Assembly (NCBI RefSeq): GCF_049898325.1
Contig: NZ_JAFCXL010000024.1
Span: forward strand, 4,259 to 68,258
DNA length: 64,000 nt
Direction: 5' to 3'
Source of the DNA: JAFCUW01 sp049898325
Lineage (GTDB): Bacteria > Pseudomonadota > Gammaproteobacteria > Burkholderiales > Burkholderiaceae_D
Shown: positions 25,484 through 34,664 of the stretch, in pieces
Layout: each line of letters begins with the position of its first letter
How positions within the stretch are numbered: the first letter of the stretch is position 1
Translations under genes and position numbers: made by a program
The notes under the pieces: model-generated
Seen by the model: the letters and a program-made list of their open reading frames with translations, nothing else
The model's database searches: none
Told to the model about the DNA's origin: nothing

Positions 25484-27772
25484 ATGCCCCTATCGAGCCC
25501 GCCCTTAGCAGCGATCAAGGACGATCCCGACGACCTGTTATTTCTGGAAGAACGTAAACTTCCCCTCGACGCCGATGGCGGTCCGCTTGCCGGCCCCGTG
25601 TGGCGGATACTGATCGTCGACGACGACGCCGACGTCCACACCACCACCACATTCGCGCTGGGCAACCTGGAAATGCAGCACCGTCCGCTCGTGTTCCTGC
25701 ACGCCTACTCGGCGGCGCAGGCGCGCGAACTGCTGGCACGCGAAGGTGACATCGCCGTCATCCTGCTCGACGTCGTCATGGAAGAAGACGATGCCGGCCT
25801 GCACCTGGTGCGCTTCATCCGCGAGACACTCAAGCTGGTCGACGTGCGCATCATCCTGCGCACCGGCCAGCCCGGCTACGCTCCCGAGATCGACGCCATC
25901 CGCGATTTCGACATCAACGATTACAAGACCAAGTCCGAACTGACCCGCATCAAGCTGTATACGACGGTGACGGCGGCGGTGCGTTCGTACGAGCAGATCC
26001 GCGCCATCGGCAAGAGTCGTAGCGGGCTCGACCGGATCGTCCGCGCCGGCGCCGAACTGATGGCCCTGCAGGGCGTGGCCGATTTCGCCGCCGGCGTGCT
26101 GACCCAGGTGGGCGGCATACTCGGCTGCGCCGCCAGCGGCGTGCTGTGCGTGCACGATCCGCTCGACCCCACCGAGCCGGTCGACAGCGTGCCGCAGCGC
26201 CTGCCCGTGGTCGCTTGCGCGGGCCTGTTCGCGCCACTGGCGGGCGCGGCCCTGACGGCGCAGGCGCACGGCGCCGCCGCCGACGCCCTGTTCGCCATCG
26301 GCGCCGCCCTGGCCGCGCGCGAAAACGTGTATACCAATACGGCCGCCGCGCTCTACTTCAACGGCAAGTCGGGGCGCGACTTCGCCGCCTACATCCCGCT
26401 CGTGCAGCCGCTGGGCGACATCGAAAAACGCCTGCTCGAAGTGTTTTGCGGCACCGTCGCGGTGGGGCTGGAAAACGTCGAACTGGTCAGCCACCTGCAC
26501 ACGGCGGCGTTCTACGACCAGCTGTCGAAACTGCCCAACCGCACCCGCCTGGTGGAAATCCTCGACGCCACCCTGGCGGGCCCGGCGCGCGCCTCGAGTA
26601 TCCTGTCGCTGGTCGACCTCGACCATTTCGCCGAAACCAACGACGCCCTCGGCCACCAGTTCGGCGACCTGCTGCTGGCCGCCGTCGCCGCCCGCCTCCA
26701 GCATTGCCAGGGCCTGAACCTGACGGTGGCGCGCATTGGCGGCGACATCTTCAGCGTGCTGGGCGATGCCGCCGTCGTCAACCCGGAATACATCCTGAGC
26801 CTGTTCGCCACCCCGTTTTCCATCGACGGCCAGGATGTGCGGGTGTCGGCCACGATGGGCCTGGTACGCCTGGCCGAGCACGACGGCAGCGGCGCCGACG
26901 CACTCAAGGACGCCGACATCGCCCTCAAGCGGGCCAAGGTGCAGCAGCGCACGGGCCACTTTTATTTTTCGCGCAGCATGGGCGTGGAAATCCGCGAGCG
27001 CGTGCGCATGATGCACGCGCTGCGCACGGGCTTCGCCGCGGGCGAACTGTTCCTCGCCTACCAGCCCCAGGTCGACCTGGTCAGCCGCCGCCCGGTGGGC
27101 GCCGAAGCGCTGCTGCGCTGGAAGACCGCCGACGGTACCCAGATCTCGCCGGTCGTGTTCATCCCCATCGCCGAGTATTCGGGCCTGATCATTGAAATCG
27201 GCGAATTCGTCCTGCGCAGCGCCTGCCAGGAACTGGTGCGCCTGCGCGCCGGCGGCCACCGCGACTTCACCATGTCCGTCAATGTCTCGCAGGTGCAGTT
27301 CCGCCACCCCCTGTTTTTACAGATGCTGCGCGCGGCGCTCGACGACAGCGGCGCCCCGCCCGCATTTGTCGAACTGGAAATTACCGAGTCGATGGCGATG
27401 GAAGAGCCCCAGCAGCTCATCGAAATGCTGGCCGAAGTCAAGCGCACCGGCGTCTCCATCGCCATCGACGACTTCGGCACGGGATTTTCTTCGCTGTCCT
27501 ACCTGCAGCGCCTGCAGATCGACCGCCTGAAGATCGACCGCGCGTTCGTGACCGAAATCACGCAGTCGGCGCGCGGCAGCAGCATCGCCGAAATGGTGAT
27601 CCAGCTGGGCCGCAACCTGGGCCTGTCGGTGGTGGCCGAAGGGGTCGAGGACGAACGCCAGGCGCACATCCTGCAAGCGCTGGGCTGCCCGATGGGCCAG
27701 GGCTTCCTGTTCGCGCGGCCGATGGCGCCCGCCGAACTCGACGCCTGGCTGTTGGCCAATACGCCGGCGTGA
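25484..27772 (+). CDS. response regulator with REC, DUF3369, degenerate GGDEF and EAL domains
   Basis: A 762-residue protein. The receiver has DDD at 46-48 and the phospho-acceptor D96 (AVILLDVVME). The DUF3369 sensory region covers about 180-340 and is typical of this architecture. The GGDEF domain reads RIGGDIFSVLG, with the Glu of the motif replaced, so cyclase activity is unlikely. The EAL domain is intact (GAEALLRW, ITESMAM, IDDFGTGFSS, VVAEGVEDER), so it is probably a phosphorelay-controlled c-di-GMP phosphodiesterase. The start at 25484 has GGAGAAG eight bases upstream and is chosen over the 13-codon longer frame. No cognate kinase is adjacent. Confidence 0.93.
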   Translation: MPLSSPPLAAIKDDPDDLLFLEERKLPLDADGGPLAGPVWRILIVDDDADVHTTTTFALGNLEMQHRPLVFLHAYSAAQARELLAREGDIAVILLDVVMEEDDAGLHLVRFIRETLKLVDVRIILRTGQPGYAPEIDAIRDFDINDYKTKSELTRIKLYTTVTAAVRSYEQIRAIGKSRSGLDRIVRAGAELMALQGVADFAAGVLTQVGGILGCAASGVLCVHDPLDPTEPVDSVPQRLPVVACAGLFAPLAGAALTAQAHGAAADALFAIGAALAARENVYTNTAAALYFNGKSGRDFAAYIPLVQPLGDIEKRLLEVFCGTVAVGLENVELVSHLHTAAFYDQLSKLPNRTRLVEILDATLAGPARASSILSLVDLDHFAETNDALGHQFGDLLLAAVAARLQHCQGLNLTVARIGGDIFSVLGDAAVVNPEYILSLFATPFSIDGQDVRVSATMGLVRLAEHDGSGADALKDADIALKRAKVQQRTGHFYFSRSMGVEIRERVRMMHALRTGFAAGELFLAYQPQVDLVSRRPVGAEALLRWKTADGTQISPVVFIPIAEYSGLIIEIGEFVLRSACQELVRLRAGGHRDFTMSVNVSQVQFRHPLFLQMLRAALDDSGAPPAFVELEITESMAMEEPQQLIEMLAEVKRTGVSIAIDDFGTGFSSLSYLQRLQIDRLKIDRAFVTEITQSARGSSIAEMVIQLGRNLGLSVVAEGVEDERQAHILQALGCPMGQGFLFARPMAPAELDAWLLANTPA

Positions 27773-27793
27773 GGCGGCAGGCGGCAGGCGCAT

Positions 27794-27951
27794 AGAACCT
27801 ATCCCGGTAGGTAGGAGGAAGCGGATTGCGATGCATGGCAGCCGAGGGCAAGGCGCGAGGATGACGCATGGCGAGCCATGCGAAGACGAGCAACGCCGCC
27901 ATCGGCTGCCAGGCGCGCAAGCAGCGACTCCGACCTACCGGGATAGGTTCT
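27794..27951. repeat. 158-bp near-perfect palindrome (MITE/REP-like)
   Basis: The outer 19 bases AGAACCTATCCCGGTAGGT (27794-27812) are exactly inverted at 27933-27951. The inner arms continue to match: GGCAGCCGA near 27837 against TCGGCTGCC at 27902, and GCATGGC-GA-GCCATGC at the centre. The whole element folds into one long hairpin. It fills the gap between two convergent genes, starting 21 bp after one stop and ending in the stop codon of the CBS gene. It could act as a two-way transcription stop. It carries no gene, so if mobile it depends on a transposase elsewhere. Confidence 0.8.
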
Positions 27952-28403
27952 TAGTCGGTCTGGTCGGCTTCGGCCGGCCAGTCGCGGATATACGCCTTGA
28001 GCATGCGGTTTTCAAAACTCTGCGCTTCGAGCACGGCGCGTGCCACGTCGTAGAAAGAAATCACGCCCAGCAGGGTCTTGGCGTTCATCACGGGCAGATA
28101 GCGCGCGTGCTTTTCCAGCATCATGCGGCGCACTTCATTGACTTCGGTGTCGGGCGTGACGGTGATCGGGTGGTCGTCCATGTGCTTGCGGACGGTGCCG
28201 GCCCCCACCGAGCCATTGTTTTTGTGCAGCACCTTGATCACTTCGCGGAAGGTCAGCATGCCGACCAGGTCGCCGTACTCCATCACCACCAGCGAGCCGA
28301 TGTCCTTTTCCGCCATGGTGTTGACGGCGTCGACGATGAGCATGTCGGGACTGGCGGTGTAAAGAATATTGCCCTTTACCTGGAGAATTTCGGAGACTTT
28401 CAT
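27951..28403 (-). CDS. CBS-domain protein
   Basis: A protein of about 150 residues made of two CBS motifs: first MKVSEILQVKGNILYTASPD to IKVLHKNNG, second VRKHMDDHPITVTPDTEVNE to FYDVARAVLEAQ. Paired CBS motifs (a Bateman module) bind adenosine nucleotides and act as energy or redox sensors, here without an attached enzyme. The start at 28403 fits the domain; an in-frame start at 28475 would add 24 residues of low-complexity text. The stop codon lies at the edge of a long palindrome. No partner is evident. Confidence 0.9.
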   Translation of the reverse strand: MKVSEILQVKGNILYTASPDMLIVDAVNTMAEKDIGSLVVMEYGDLVGMLTFREVIKVLHKNNGSVGAGTVRKHMDDHPITVTPDTEVNEVRRMMLEKHARYLPVMNAKTLLGVISFYDVARAVLEAQSFENRMLKAYIRDWPAEADQTD

Positions 28404-28640
28404 GGCGGCCACCCTTTTCGGCTGAAGTTGAGGTGTAACGGGACGATCCTGGGGAACGGCTGAGCTTGTAGGCATTATTGTTTGTCAGGTAAAAGCGAGA
28501 GTAGCCGAAGCGTAGCAAAAAATCCAGCAACGCGGTGAACGGTGGCGCGAATCGACCTCAAGCCGTGCACCTGGACAGTGCCGGACGCACAAAAACGGTG
28601 CTACGATGCCGCCCATTGCCATTAAACCGACGAGTCCACC

Positions 28641-29951
28641 ATGAGCGGTCCCCAGTACCCGGGCTTTGACACCCTGTCCCTGCACGCCGGCAGCACGCCC
28701 GACCCCACCACGGGGGCGCGCGCCACGCCCGTGTATTTCACGTCCTCGTTCGCCTTCAAGGATTCCGACCACGCGGCGGCACTGTTCAACATGGAACGCG
28801 CCGGCCACGTCTATTCGCGCATCTCGAACCCCACCAACGCCGTGCTCGAAGAGCGCATCGCCGCCCTCGAAGGGGGCGTGGCGGGCATCGCCACCGCCAG
28901 CGGCCAGGCCGCCATGCACCTGGGCCTGGCGACCATCGCCGGCGCCGGCCACCACGTCGTCGCCTCCAGCGCCCTGTACGGCGGCTCGCACAACCTGCTC
29001 GCCTATACCCTCAAGCGCTTCGGCATCGCCACCACGTTTGTCAATCCGCGCGACATCGACGCCTGGCGCGCTGCCATCCGCCCGGAAACGCGCGTGCTGT
29101 TCGGCGAAACCCTGGGCAACCCGGGGCTCGACGTGCTCGACCTGCCGGCCATCGCCGCGCTGGCCCACGAGCACCAGCTGCCGCTGATGGTCGACTCGAC
29201 CTTCACCACGCCCTACCTGCTGCGCCCGTTCGACCATGGCGCCGACCTGGTGTTCCACTCGGCCACCAAGTTCCTGTGCGGGCATGGCACGGCCATCGGC
29301 GGCCTGCTGGTCGAGGGCGGCACCTTCGACTGGCAAGCGGCCTACGAGGCCACGGGGCGCTTTGCCGAATTGTGCGAGCCCTACGAGGGTTTCCACGGCA
29401 TGGTGTTCAGCGAAGAGTCGACCGTCGCGCCGTTTTCCCTGCGCGCCCGCCGCGAAGGCTTGCGCGACTTCGGCGCCGTCATGAGCCCGCACAATGCCTT
29501 CGCCATCCTGCAGGGCGTCGAAACGCTGGGCCTGCGCATGGAGCGCCACGTGGCCAATACCCGCAAGGTGGTCGAGTTTCTGCTGGCCCAGCCGGCGGTG
29601 GCGTCGGTGTCCTACCCGGAACTGGACAGCCACCCCGACCACGTGCTCGCGCGCACGCTGTTGCCGCGCGGTTGCGGCGCCGTGTTCACTTTCAATCTGA
29701 AGGGCGACCGCGCCGCCGGGCGCCGCTTTGTCGACGCCTTGCAGGTGTTTTCGCACCTGGCCAACGTGGGCGACGCCAAGTCGCTGGTGATCCACCCCGC
29801 CTCCACCACCCACCTGCGGGTGCCGGCCGACCAGCTCGCCGCCAGCGGCGTCACCGAGGGCACCATGCGCCTGTCGGTGGGACTGGAAAACATCGACGAC
29901 CTCACGGGCGACCTGGCGCGCGCGCTCAAACTGTCGCAGAAAGGGGCCTGA
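28641..29951 (+). CDS. metY: O-acetylhomoserine sulfhydrylase
   Basis: A 436-residue PLP enzyme of the Cys/Met metabolism family that makes homocysteine from O-acetylhomoserine and sulfide. The features are YSRISNPTNAVLEERIAALE, the PLP lysine in HSATKFLCGHGTAIGG, GETLGNPGLDVLDL, and the end VIHPASTTHLRVPADQLAAS typical of MetY/MetZ. The length fits MetY better than MetZ (about 400), but substrate choice between acetyl and succinyl ester is not certain. No MetX is beside it. It is followed 1 bp later by a hydrolase gene. Confidence 0.9.
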   Translation: MSGPQYPGFDTLSLHAGSTPDPTTGARATPVYFTSSFAFKDSDHAAALFNMERAGHVYSRISNPTNAVLEERIAALEGGVAGIATASGQAAMHLGLATIAGAGHHVVASSALYGGSHNLLAYTLKRFGIATTFVNPRDIDAWRAAIRPETRVLFGETLGNPGLDVLDLPAIAALAHEHQLPLMVDSTFTTPYLLRPFDHGADLVFHSATKFLCGHGTAIGGLLVEGGTFDWQAAYEATGRFAELCEPYEGFHGMVFSEESTVAPFSLRARREGLRDFGAVMSPHNAFAILQGVETLGLRMERHVANTRKVVEFLLAQPAVASVSYPELDSHPDHVLARTLLPRGCGAVFTFNLKGDRAAGRRFVDALQVFSHLANVGDAKSLVIHPASTTHLRVPADQLAASGVTEGTMRLSVGLENIDDLTGDLARALKLSQKGA

Positions 29952-29952
29952 C

Positions 29953-30789
29953 ATGCTGCTCGAGGTACAAGGACACAGCGCCTACTGCTACGGCGGCGGC
30001 AAGCCTTTCAACGCCAGCCTGCCCAGCGCCGTGTTCATCCACGGCGCCCAGAACGACCATTCCGTGTGGGCCCTGCAGAGCCGTTATTTTGCCCACCATG
30101 GCTGGAACGTGCTGGCCGTCGACCTGCCCGGCCACGGCCGCAGCGGCGGGCCCGCGCTGGCCAGCGTGGAAGCGATGGCGGCCTGGCTGGTGGCGTTGCT
30201 CGACGCCGCCGGGGTCGGCCAGGCGCTGCTGATCGGCCACAGCATGGGCTCGCTCATCGCGCTCGAGGCCTGCCAGCAGCTGGCGGGCCGGGTGATCGGC
30301 CTGGCCATGCTGGGCACGACCTACCCGATGAAGGTGGCCGACGCCCTGCTGGGCATGGCGCGCGACGACGAGGGCAGCGCCATCGACCTGGTCAACATCT
30401 GGTCGCATGCGCGCGCGGGCCTGTTGCAGCCGCAAAATCCGCTGGCGCCGCTGGCGGGCGTGTCGACCATGGGGGTGGCGCGCCGGCTGATGCAGCGCAT
30501 GTCGGCGCGCAATCCGGCCCAGCTGTTCCATACGGATTTTTGCGCCTGCAACGCCTACGCCAACGGCGAGCGCGCGATCGCGTCGCTGGCCTGTCCCGTG
30601 CTGTTCATCTTCGGCAGCAAGGACAGCATGACCCCGCCGCGCTCGACGCGTGCGCTCACGGCCAGCGTGGCGGCGGTGACGACGATGCGCGTGCTGCAGC
30701 TCGACGCCGGCCATTCACTGATGGCCGAGCAGAGCGGCACCGTGCTCGACGCCCTGTTCGGCTTTGCCGGCGAACTGAAGACGTCTTGA
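29953..30789 (+). CDS. alpha/beta-fold hydrolase
   Basis: A 278-residue hydrolase. The oxyanion region is IHGAQNDHSVWALQSRYFAH, the nucleophile elbow is GHSMGS with the catalytic Ser, the acid is in FGSKDSMTPP and the His in LDAGHSLMAEQ. There is no signal peptide, so it is cytoplasmic. It follows metY with one base between and is probably cotranscribed. In the same gene order a homoserine or thioester-linked role could be imagined, but the substrate is not recognisable. Confidence 0.88.
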   Translation: MLLEVQGHSAYCYGGGKPFNASLPSAVFIHGAQNDHSVWALQSRYFAHHGWNVLAVDLPGHGRSGGPALASVEAMAAWLVALLDAAGVGQALLIGHSMGSLIALEACQQLAGRVIGLAMLGTTYPMKVADALLGMARDDEGSAIDLVNIWSHARAGLLQPQNPLAPLAGVSTMGVARRLMQRMSARNPAQLFHTDFCACNAYANGERAIASLACPVLFIFGSKDSMTPPRSTRALTASVAAVTTMRVLQLDAGHSLMAEQSGTVLDALFGFAGELKTS

Positions 30790-30790
30790 A

Positions 30791-32152
30791 TTACAGGGGG
30801 CCGAAGTGCTCGGCCAGGCTCTGGTGCAGGCCGTTTTCCACGGCCCGCCCCACCTGGCGCGCCAGCGTCGCCGTGTCGAGCGTGAGCAGGTTGTCGGCCT
30901 GCGCCGGCACCGGCCCGCCCGCCCCGATGGCCCGGCCGCTGAACACGAACAGGCGGTACACATCGGACAGGCGCAGCTTGTCGGGGTTGCTGAGCAAGAC
31001 CCAGTTGTCGCGGCTGGCGCGCGAGCGCTCCTTCCAGCGCGCGCGCGTGGAAATGTCGAGCTCCACCCGTCCCACCCAGCCGGCCGCCACCATGCGGTCG
31101 AGCAGCTCGCTCATTTCCTCGTAGCCGATGCGGGTGTGATCGCGGATGGTGCGGCTGGGCACCAGCGCCGAATCGGCGATGCGGGCGCCGCCGTAGAGCA
31201 CTTTCAGGATCGCCACCGCGTCGACGAAATCGCCGCCCGGCACGGGCTGGTACCACCAGCGCTCGTATTTGATCACCGGCAGCGCCGCCGTGATGGTGGC
31301 GCCCACCAGCGCGATCATCCACGACAGGTAGAGCCACAACAGAAACAGTGGCAGCGCCGCCAGCGCCCCGTAAATGATGGCGTAGGTGGGAAACTGGCGG
31401 ATGAAGATGGCAAAACCCCGCTTGGCGATTTCGAAGGCCACCGCCGCCACCAGCCCGCCCCAGATGGCATCGCGCCAGTCGACATGGCGGTTCGGCACCG
31501 TCACGTACAGCAGCGTGTAGGCGCCGGCCGACAGCGCCACCGACACCGCCGTGTAAAACAAGGCGCCCACCAGCGGCACCGCCAGCACCACTTCGCTGGT
31601 GGCCATGAACAATTGCGACGTCACCGTCAGCGACAAGCCGAACAGCACCGGCCCCAGCGTGAGCAGGGCCCAGTACATCACCAGGCGCTGGGTGAACGGG
31701 CGGCGCCGGCGCACGCCCCAGATCTGGTTGAAGGCGCGCTCGATCATCGCCATCATCGCCGTCGAGGTCAGCAGCAGGGCCACCGCGCCCACCGCCGACA
31801 GCCGGGTCGCCTTGCTGGCGAACTGGGTCAGGTTGCCGATGATGGTGTTGGCGATCCCGCGCGGCATCAGCGTCTGGACAAAATAGGTTTCCAGCGACGC
31901 GCGAAACGCGTTAAAAATCGGAAACGTCGTGAAGATCGCCAGCACGATCGTCAGCAGGGGAACCAGCGCCAGGGTGGTGGTGAAGGTGAGGCTGCCGGCC
32001 ACTTGCGGCAGGCGCTCTTCGCGCAGGCGGCGCCCGGCAAAGCGCAGCAAGTCGCCGCCCTGGCGCCAGCTCAGGTGGCGGACGATGTCGGCCTGGGAGT
32101 CGAGCAAGGCGCCGGCAGTACGGGAAAGCGAGTAGGCAGTCTTGGAAAGCAT
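30791..32152 (-). CDS. YihY/BrkB-family inner membrane protein
   Basis: A 453-residue protein with about six membrane helices in residues 45-300 and a cytoplasmic C-terminal domain of about 150 residues. The family motif is RLPQVAGSLTFTTTLALVPL near the first helix, followed by FNQIWGVRRRRPFTQRLVMY. The family was once called RNase BN, wrongly; its role is unknown, perhaps transport or envelope maintenance. The C-terminal winged-helix-like extension is commonly seen in betaproteobacterial members. It is divergent from wrbA with 43 bp between starts. Confidence 0.9.
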   Translation of the reverse strand: MLSKTAYSLSRTAGALLDSQADIVRHLSWRQGGDLLRFAGRRLREERLPQVAGSLTFTTTLALVPLLTIVLAIFTTFPIFNAFRASLETYFVQTLMPRGIANTIIGNLTQFASKATRLSAVGAVALLLTSTAMMAMIERAFNQIWGVRRRRPFTQRLVMYWALLTLGPVLFGLSLTVTSQLFMATSEVVLAVPLVGALFYTAVSVALSAGAYTLLYVTVPNRHVDWRDAIWGGLVAAVAFEIAKRGFAIFIRQFPTYAIIYGALAALPLFLLWLYLSWMIALVGATITAALPVIKYERWWYQPVPGGDFVDAVAILKVLYGGARIADSALVPSRTIRDHTRIGYEEMSELLDRMVAAGWVGRVELDISTRARWKERSRASRDNWVLLSNPDKLRLSDVYRLFVFSGRAIGAGGPVPAQADNLLTLDTATLARQVGRAVENGLHQSLAEHFGPL

Positions 32153-32195
32153 CCGTCAGGGGCGTCCGCGCGGTGTAAAGCGCCCTATAATACCA

Positions 32196-32810
32196 ATGAT
32201 GAACCCAACCAATCCGATTATTCTCGTTTTGTATTACTCGCGCCATGGCGCCACCCGCAAGCTCGCTGAACTGATCGCCCAGGGCGTCGAATCGGTGCCC
32301 GGTTGCGATGCCCGTCTGCGCACGGTGCCGGCGGTGTCGTCGGTGGCCGAAGCGACCGCGCCCGCCATTCCGCCCAGCGGCGCGCCGTATGTCGAGCTGG
32401 CCGACCTGGCCGAGTGCGCCGGCCTGGCGCTCGGTTCGCCCACCCGCTTCGGCAATATGGCCGCCAGCCTCAAGTATTTCCTCGACGGCACTGCCACCGA
32501 CTGGCTGGCCGGCACCCTGGCGGGCAAGCCGGCCTGCGTGTTCACCTCGACGGGCAGCCTGCACGGCGGCCAGGAATCGACCCTGCTGTCGATGATGCTG
32601 CCGCTGCTGCACCACGGCATGCTGGTGATGGGCCTGCCCTATACCAACCCCGAACTGATGACCACTGCCAGCGGCGGCAGCCCCTACGGCGCCACCCACT
32701 GGTCCGGCATCGACGGCGACAAGGCCATCACCGAGGACGAGAAGCGCCTGGCGATCGCCCTCGGTAAACGGCTGGCGCAGACCGCCGCCGCCCTGCAAGG
32801 AGAGCGCTGA
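32196..32810 (+). CDS. wrbA: NAD(P)H:quinone oxidoreductase, WrbA/flavodoxin family
   Basis: A 204-residue FMN enzyme of the WrbA family that reduces quinones by two electrons. The FMN phosphate loop is YYSRHGATRKLAE, with LGSPTRFGNMAASLKYFLDG, FTSTGSLHGGQESTLLSMML and GGSPYGATHWSG as in WrbA. The double ATG at 32196/32199 is the likely start; a longer frame from 32142 would overlap the divergent gene. Its stop shares one base with the next start, heading a run of five overlapping genes. Confidence 0.92.
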   Translation: MMNPTNPIILVLYYSRHGATRKLAELIAQGVESVPGCDARLRTVPAVSSVAEATAPAIPPSGAPYVELADLAECAGLALGSPTRFGNMAASLKYFLDGTATDWLAGTLAGKPACVFTSTGSLHGGQESTLLSMMLPLLHHGMLVMGLPYTNPELMTTASGGSPYGATHWSGIDGDKAITEDEKRLAIALGKRLAQTAAALQGER

Positions 32811-33217
32811 TGGAAAGTCCGAAGTGGTTTCATACGGGCTGCCTGCTCAGCCTGATCGTGCTGATCGTCCACCTGGTGGCATGGGAAATGTGGGTGGCGC
32901 CCCTGCGTCCGGGCGGCTCGCTGCTGGCGCTGAAGGCGCTGCTGCTGCTCATTCCCCTGCGCGGCGTGCTCAAGCGCGACATCTACACGCTGCAATGGTC
33001 GTCGATGGTGATCCTGCTGTACTTTACCGAGGGTGTGGTGCGCGCCTGGAGCGACACGCTGGCGCTGTCGCGCTACATGGCGTTCGGCGAAGTGGCGCTG
33101 GTGCTGGTCTACTTTACCTGCACCCTGCTGTACCTGGCGCCGTACAAGCGCGCCGCCAAGCGCATGGCCAAAGAACTGCTCGACAAGGTAAAAACCGCGC
33201 GCCGCAATGAACACTGA
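32810..33217 (+). CDS. DUF2069 membrane protein
   Basis: A 135-residue inner membrane protein with four helices (about residues 7-27, 37-53, 65-82 and 93-113) and a basic cytoplasmic tail KRAAKRMAKELLDKVKTARR. The LWWxAPLRPGGSLLALKxLLLL-like pattern and LQWSSMVILLYFTEGVVRAW are typical of DUF2069. In betaproteobacteria this gene often follows wrbA, as here. The role is unknown. It overlaps the oxidase gene by 11 bp. Confidence 0.9.
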   Translation: MESPKWFHTGCLLSLIVLIVHLVAWEMWVAPLRPGGSLLALKALLLLIPLRGVLKRDIYTLQWSSMVILLYFTEGVVRAWSDTLALSRYMAFGEVALVLVYFTCTLLYLAPYKRAAKRMAKELLDKVKTARRNEH

Positions 33218-34664
33218 CGGCGCGCCCGGCACCGTGGCGGTGCTCGCCGGCGCCGAGCGTGCCCGTTTCCTGCAGCGCTGCCGCGCCATCGTGGGCGACG
33301 CCGGCGTGCTCACCGCCGGCGCCGACTGCGCGCCCTTTCTCACTGACTGGCGCGGCCGCTTCACGGGGCTGGCGCTGGCCGTGCTGCGTCCGGCCAGCAC
33401 GACCGAGGTGGCCGAACTGGTCAAGCTGTGCGTGCAGTTTCGCGTGCCGATCGTGCCGCAGGGCGGGCGCACCGGCCTGGTGCTGGGCAGCGTGCCCGAC
33501 GCCAGCGGCGCCGCCGTGGTGCTGTCGCTGGCGCGACTGAACCGCATCCGCCGCGTCGACCCCGTCAACCGCGCCATGACGGTCGATGCGGGCTGCATCC
33601 TGCACGACGTGCAGCAGGCGGCCGCCGCCAGCGGCTGCCTGTTTCCCCTGTCGCTGGCCGCCGAAGGCAGTTGCAGCATCGGCGGCAACCTGTCGACCAA
33701 TGCGGGCGGCACCGCCGTGCTGCGCTACGGTAATGCGCGCGAACTGTGCCTGGGCCTGGAAGTGGTGACGGCGCAGGGCGACGTCTGGGATGGCTTGCGC
33801 GCCCTGCGCAAGGACAACACCGGCTACGACCTGCGCGACCTGTTCATCGGCGCCGAGGGCACGCTGGGCATCATCACGGGCGCCGTCCTCAAACTGTTTC
33901 CCCGTCCGAAGGGGGCACTGACGGCGCTGGTGGCGCTCGACTCCCCGGCCGCCGCCGCCACGCTGCTGCTGCTGGCGCAGGATGCCTGCGGCGCCGCGCT
34001 GACGGGCTTCGAACTGATGTCGCACTACTGCCTCGACCTGGTGCACCAGCACTTTCCCGCGCTGGCCCGCCCCATCGAGCGCGCCTGCCCGTATTACGTG
34101 CTGCTGGAAGTGTCGAGCAGCGAGTCGGACGCACACGCGGGCCAGCTCATCGAGCAGACCCTGGCCGCAGCCCTGTCCGACCATGCCTGCCACGACGCCG
34201 TGGTGGCGTCCTCGCTGGCCCAGGCCAAGGGCCTGTGGGACCTGCGCGAGCACATCCCGCTGGCGCAGGCGCGCCAGGGCAAAAACATCAAGCACGACAT
34301 TTCCCTGCCCGTGTCGACCATCGCCAGCTTCATCGCCGCCACCGATGCGGCGCTGGCGCGGCAGTTTCCCGGCTGCCAGGTGGTCTGCTTCGGCCATCTG
34401 GGCGACGGCAACCTGCACTACAACGTGGCCGCGCCGGCCGGCCAATCCGATGAGCGCTTCCTCGACCAGCAGGACGCCATCAACGCCATCGTCTACGCCG
34501 GCGTGGAACAGTACCAGGGCTCGATCTCGGCCGAACACGGCATCGGTGCCTTGAAGCGCGAAGCGCTGACCCACCACAAGAGCGCCATCGAACTGGCGCT
34601 GATGCGCTCGATCAAAACTGCGCTCGACCCCTTGAACCTGATGAACCCCGGTAAGGTCCTGTGA
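33207..34664 (+). CDS. FAD-linked oxidoreductase, D-2-hydroxyacid dehydrogenase type
   Basis: A 485-residue enzyme of the vanillyl-alcohol-oxidase fold. The PCMH-type FAD domain is in the N-terminal half (VPIVPQGGRTGLVLGSVPDA, SIGGNLSTNAGGTAVLRYGN, GAEGTLGIITGAVLKLFP). The C-terminal FAD-oxidase_C part has FGHLGDGNLHYNVAAP and SAEHGIGALKRE, the metal and substrate residues of D-2-hydroxyglutarate or D-lactate dehydrogenases. It most likely oxidises a D-2-hydroxyacid and passes electrons to a flavoprotein or quinone. The exact substrate is unknown. Its start overlaps the preceding gene and its stop overlaps the next. Confidence 0.9.
   Translation: MNTDGAPGTVAVLAGAERARFLQRCRAIVGDAGVLTAGADCAPFLTDWRGRFTGLALAVLRPASTTEVAELVKLCVQFRVPIVPQGGRTGLVLGSVPDASGAAVVLSLARLNRIRRVDPVNRAMTVDAGCILHDVQQAAAASGCLFPLSLAAEGSCSIGGNLSTNAGGTAVLRYGNARELCLGLEVVTAQGDVWDGLRALRKDNTGYDLRDLFIGAEGTLGIITGAVLKLFPRPKGALTALVALDSPAAAATLLLLAQDACGAALTGFELMSHYCLDLVHQHFPALARPIERACPYYVLLEVSSSESDAHAGQLIEQTLAAALSDHACHDAVVASSLAQAKGLWDLREHIPLAQARQGKNIKHDISLPVSTIASFIAATDAALARQFPGCQVVCFGHLGDGNLHYNVAAPAGQSDERFLDQQDAINAIVYAGVEQYQGSISAEHGIGALKREALTHHKSAIELALMRSIKTALDPLNLMNPGKVL

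Noticed and set aside
28476..28640. SAM or cobalamin riboswitch before metY
   Set aside because: The 165-bp leader is short and I could not find the conserved core of any known methionine-related riboswitch.
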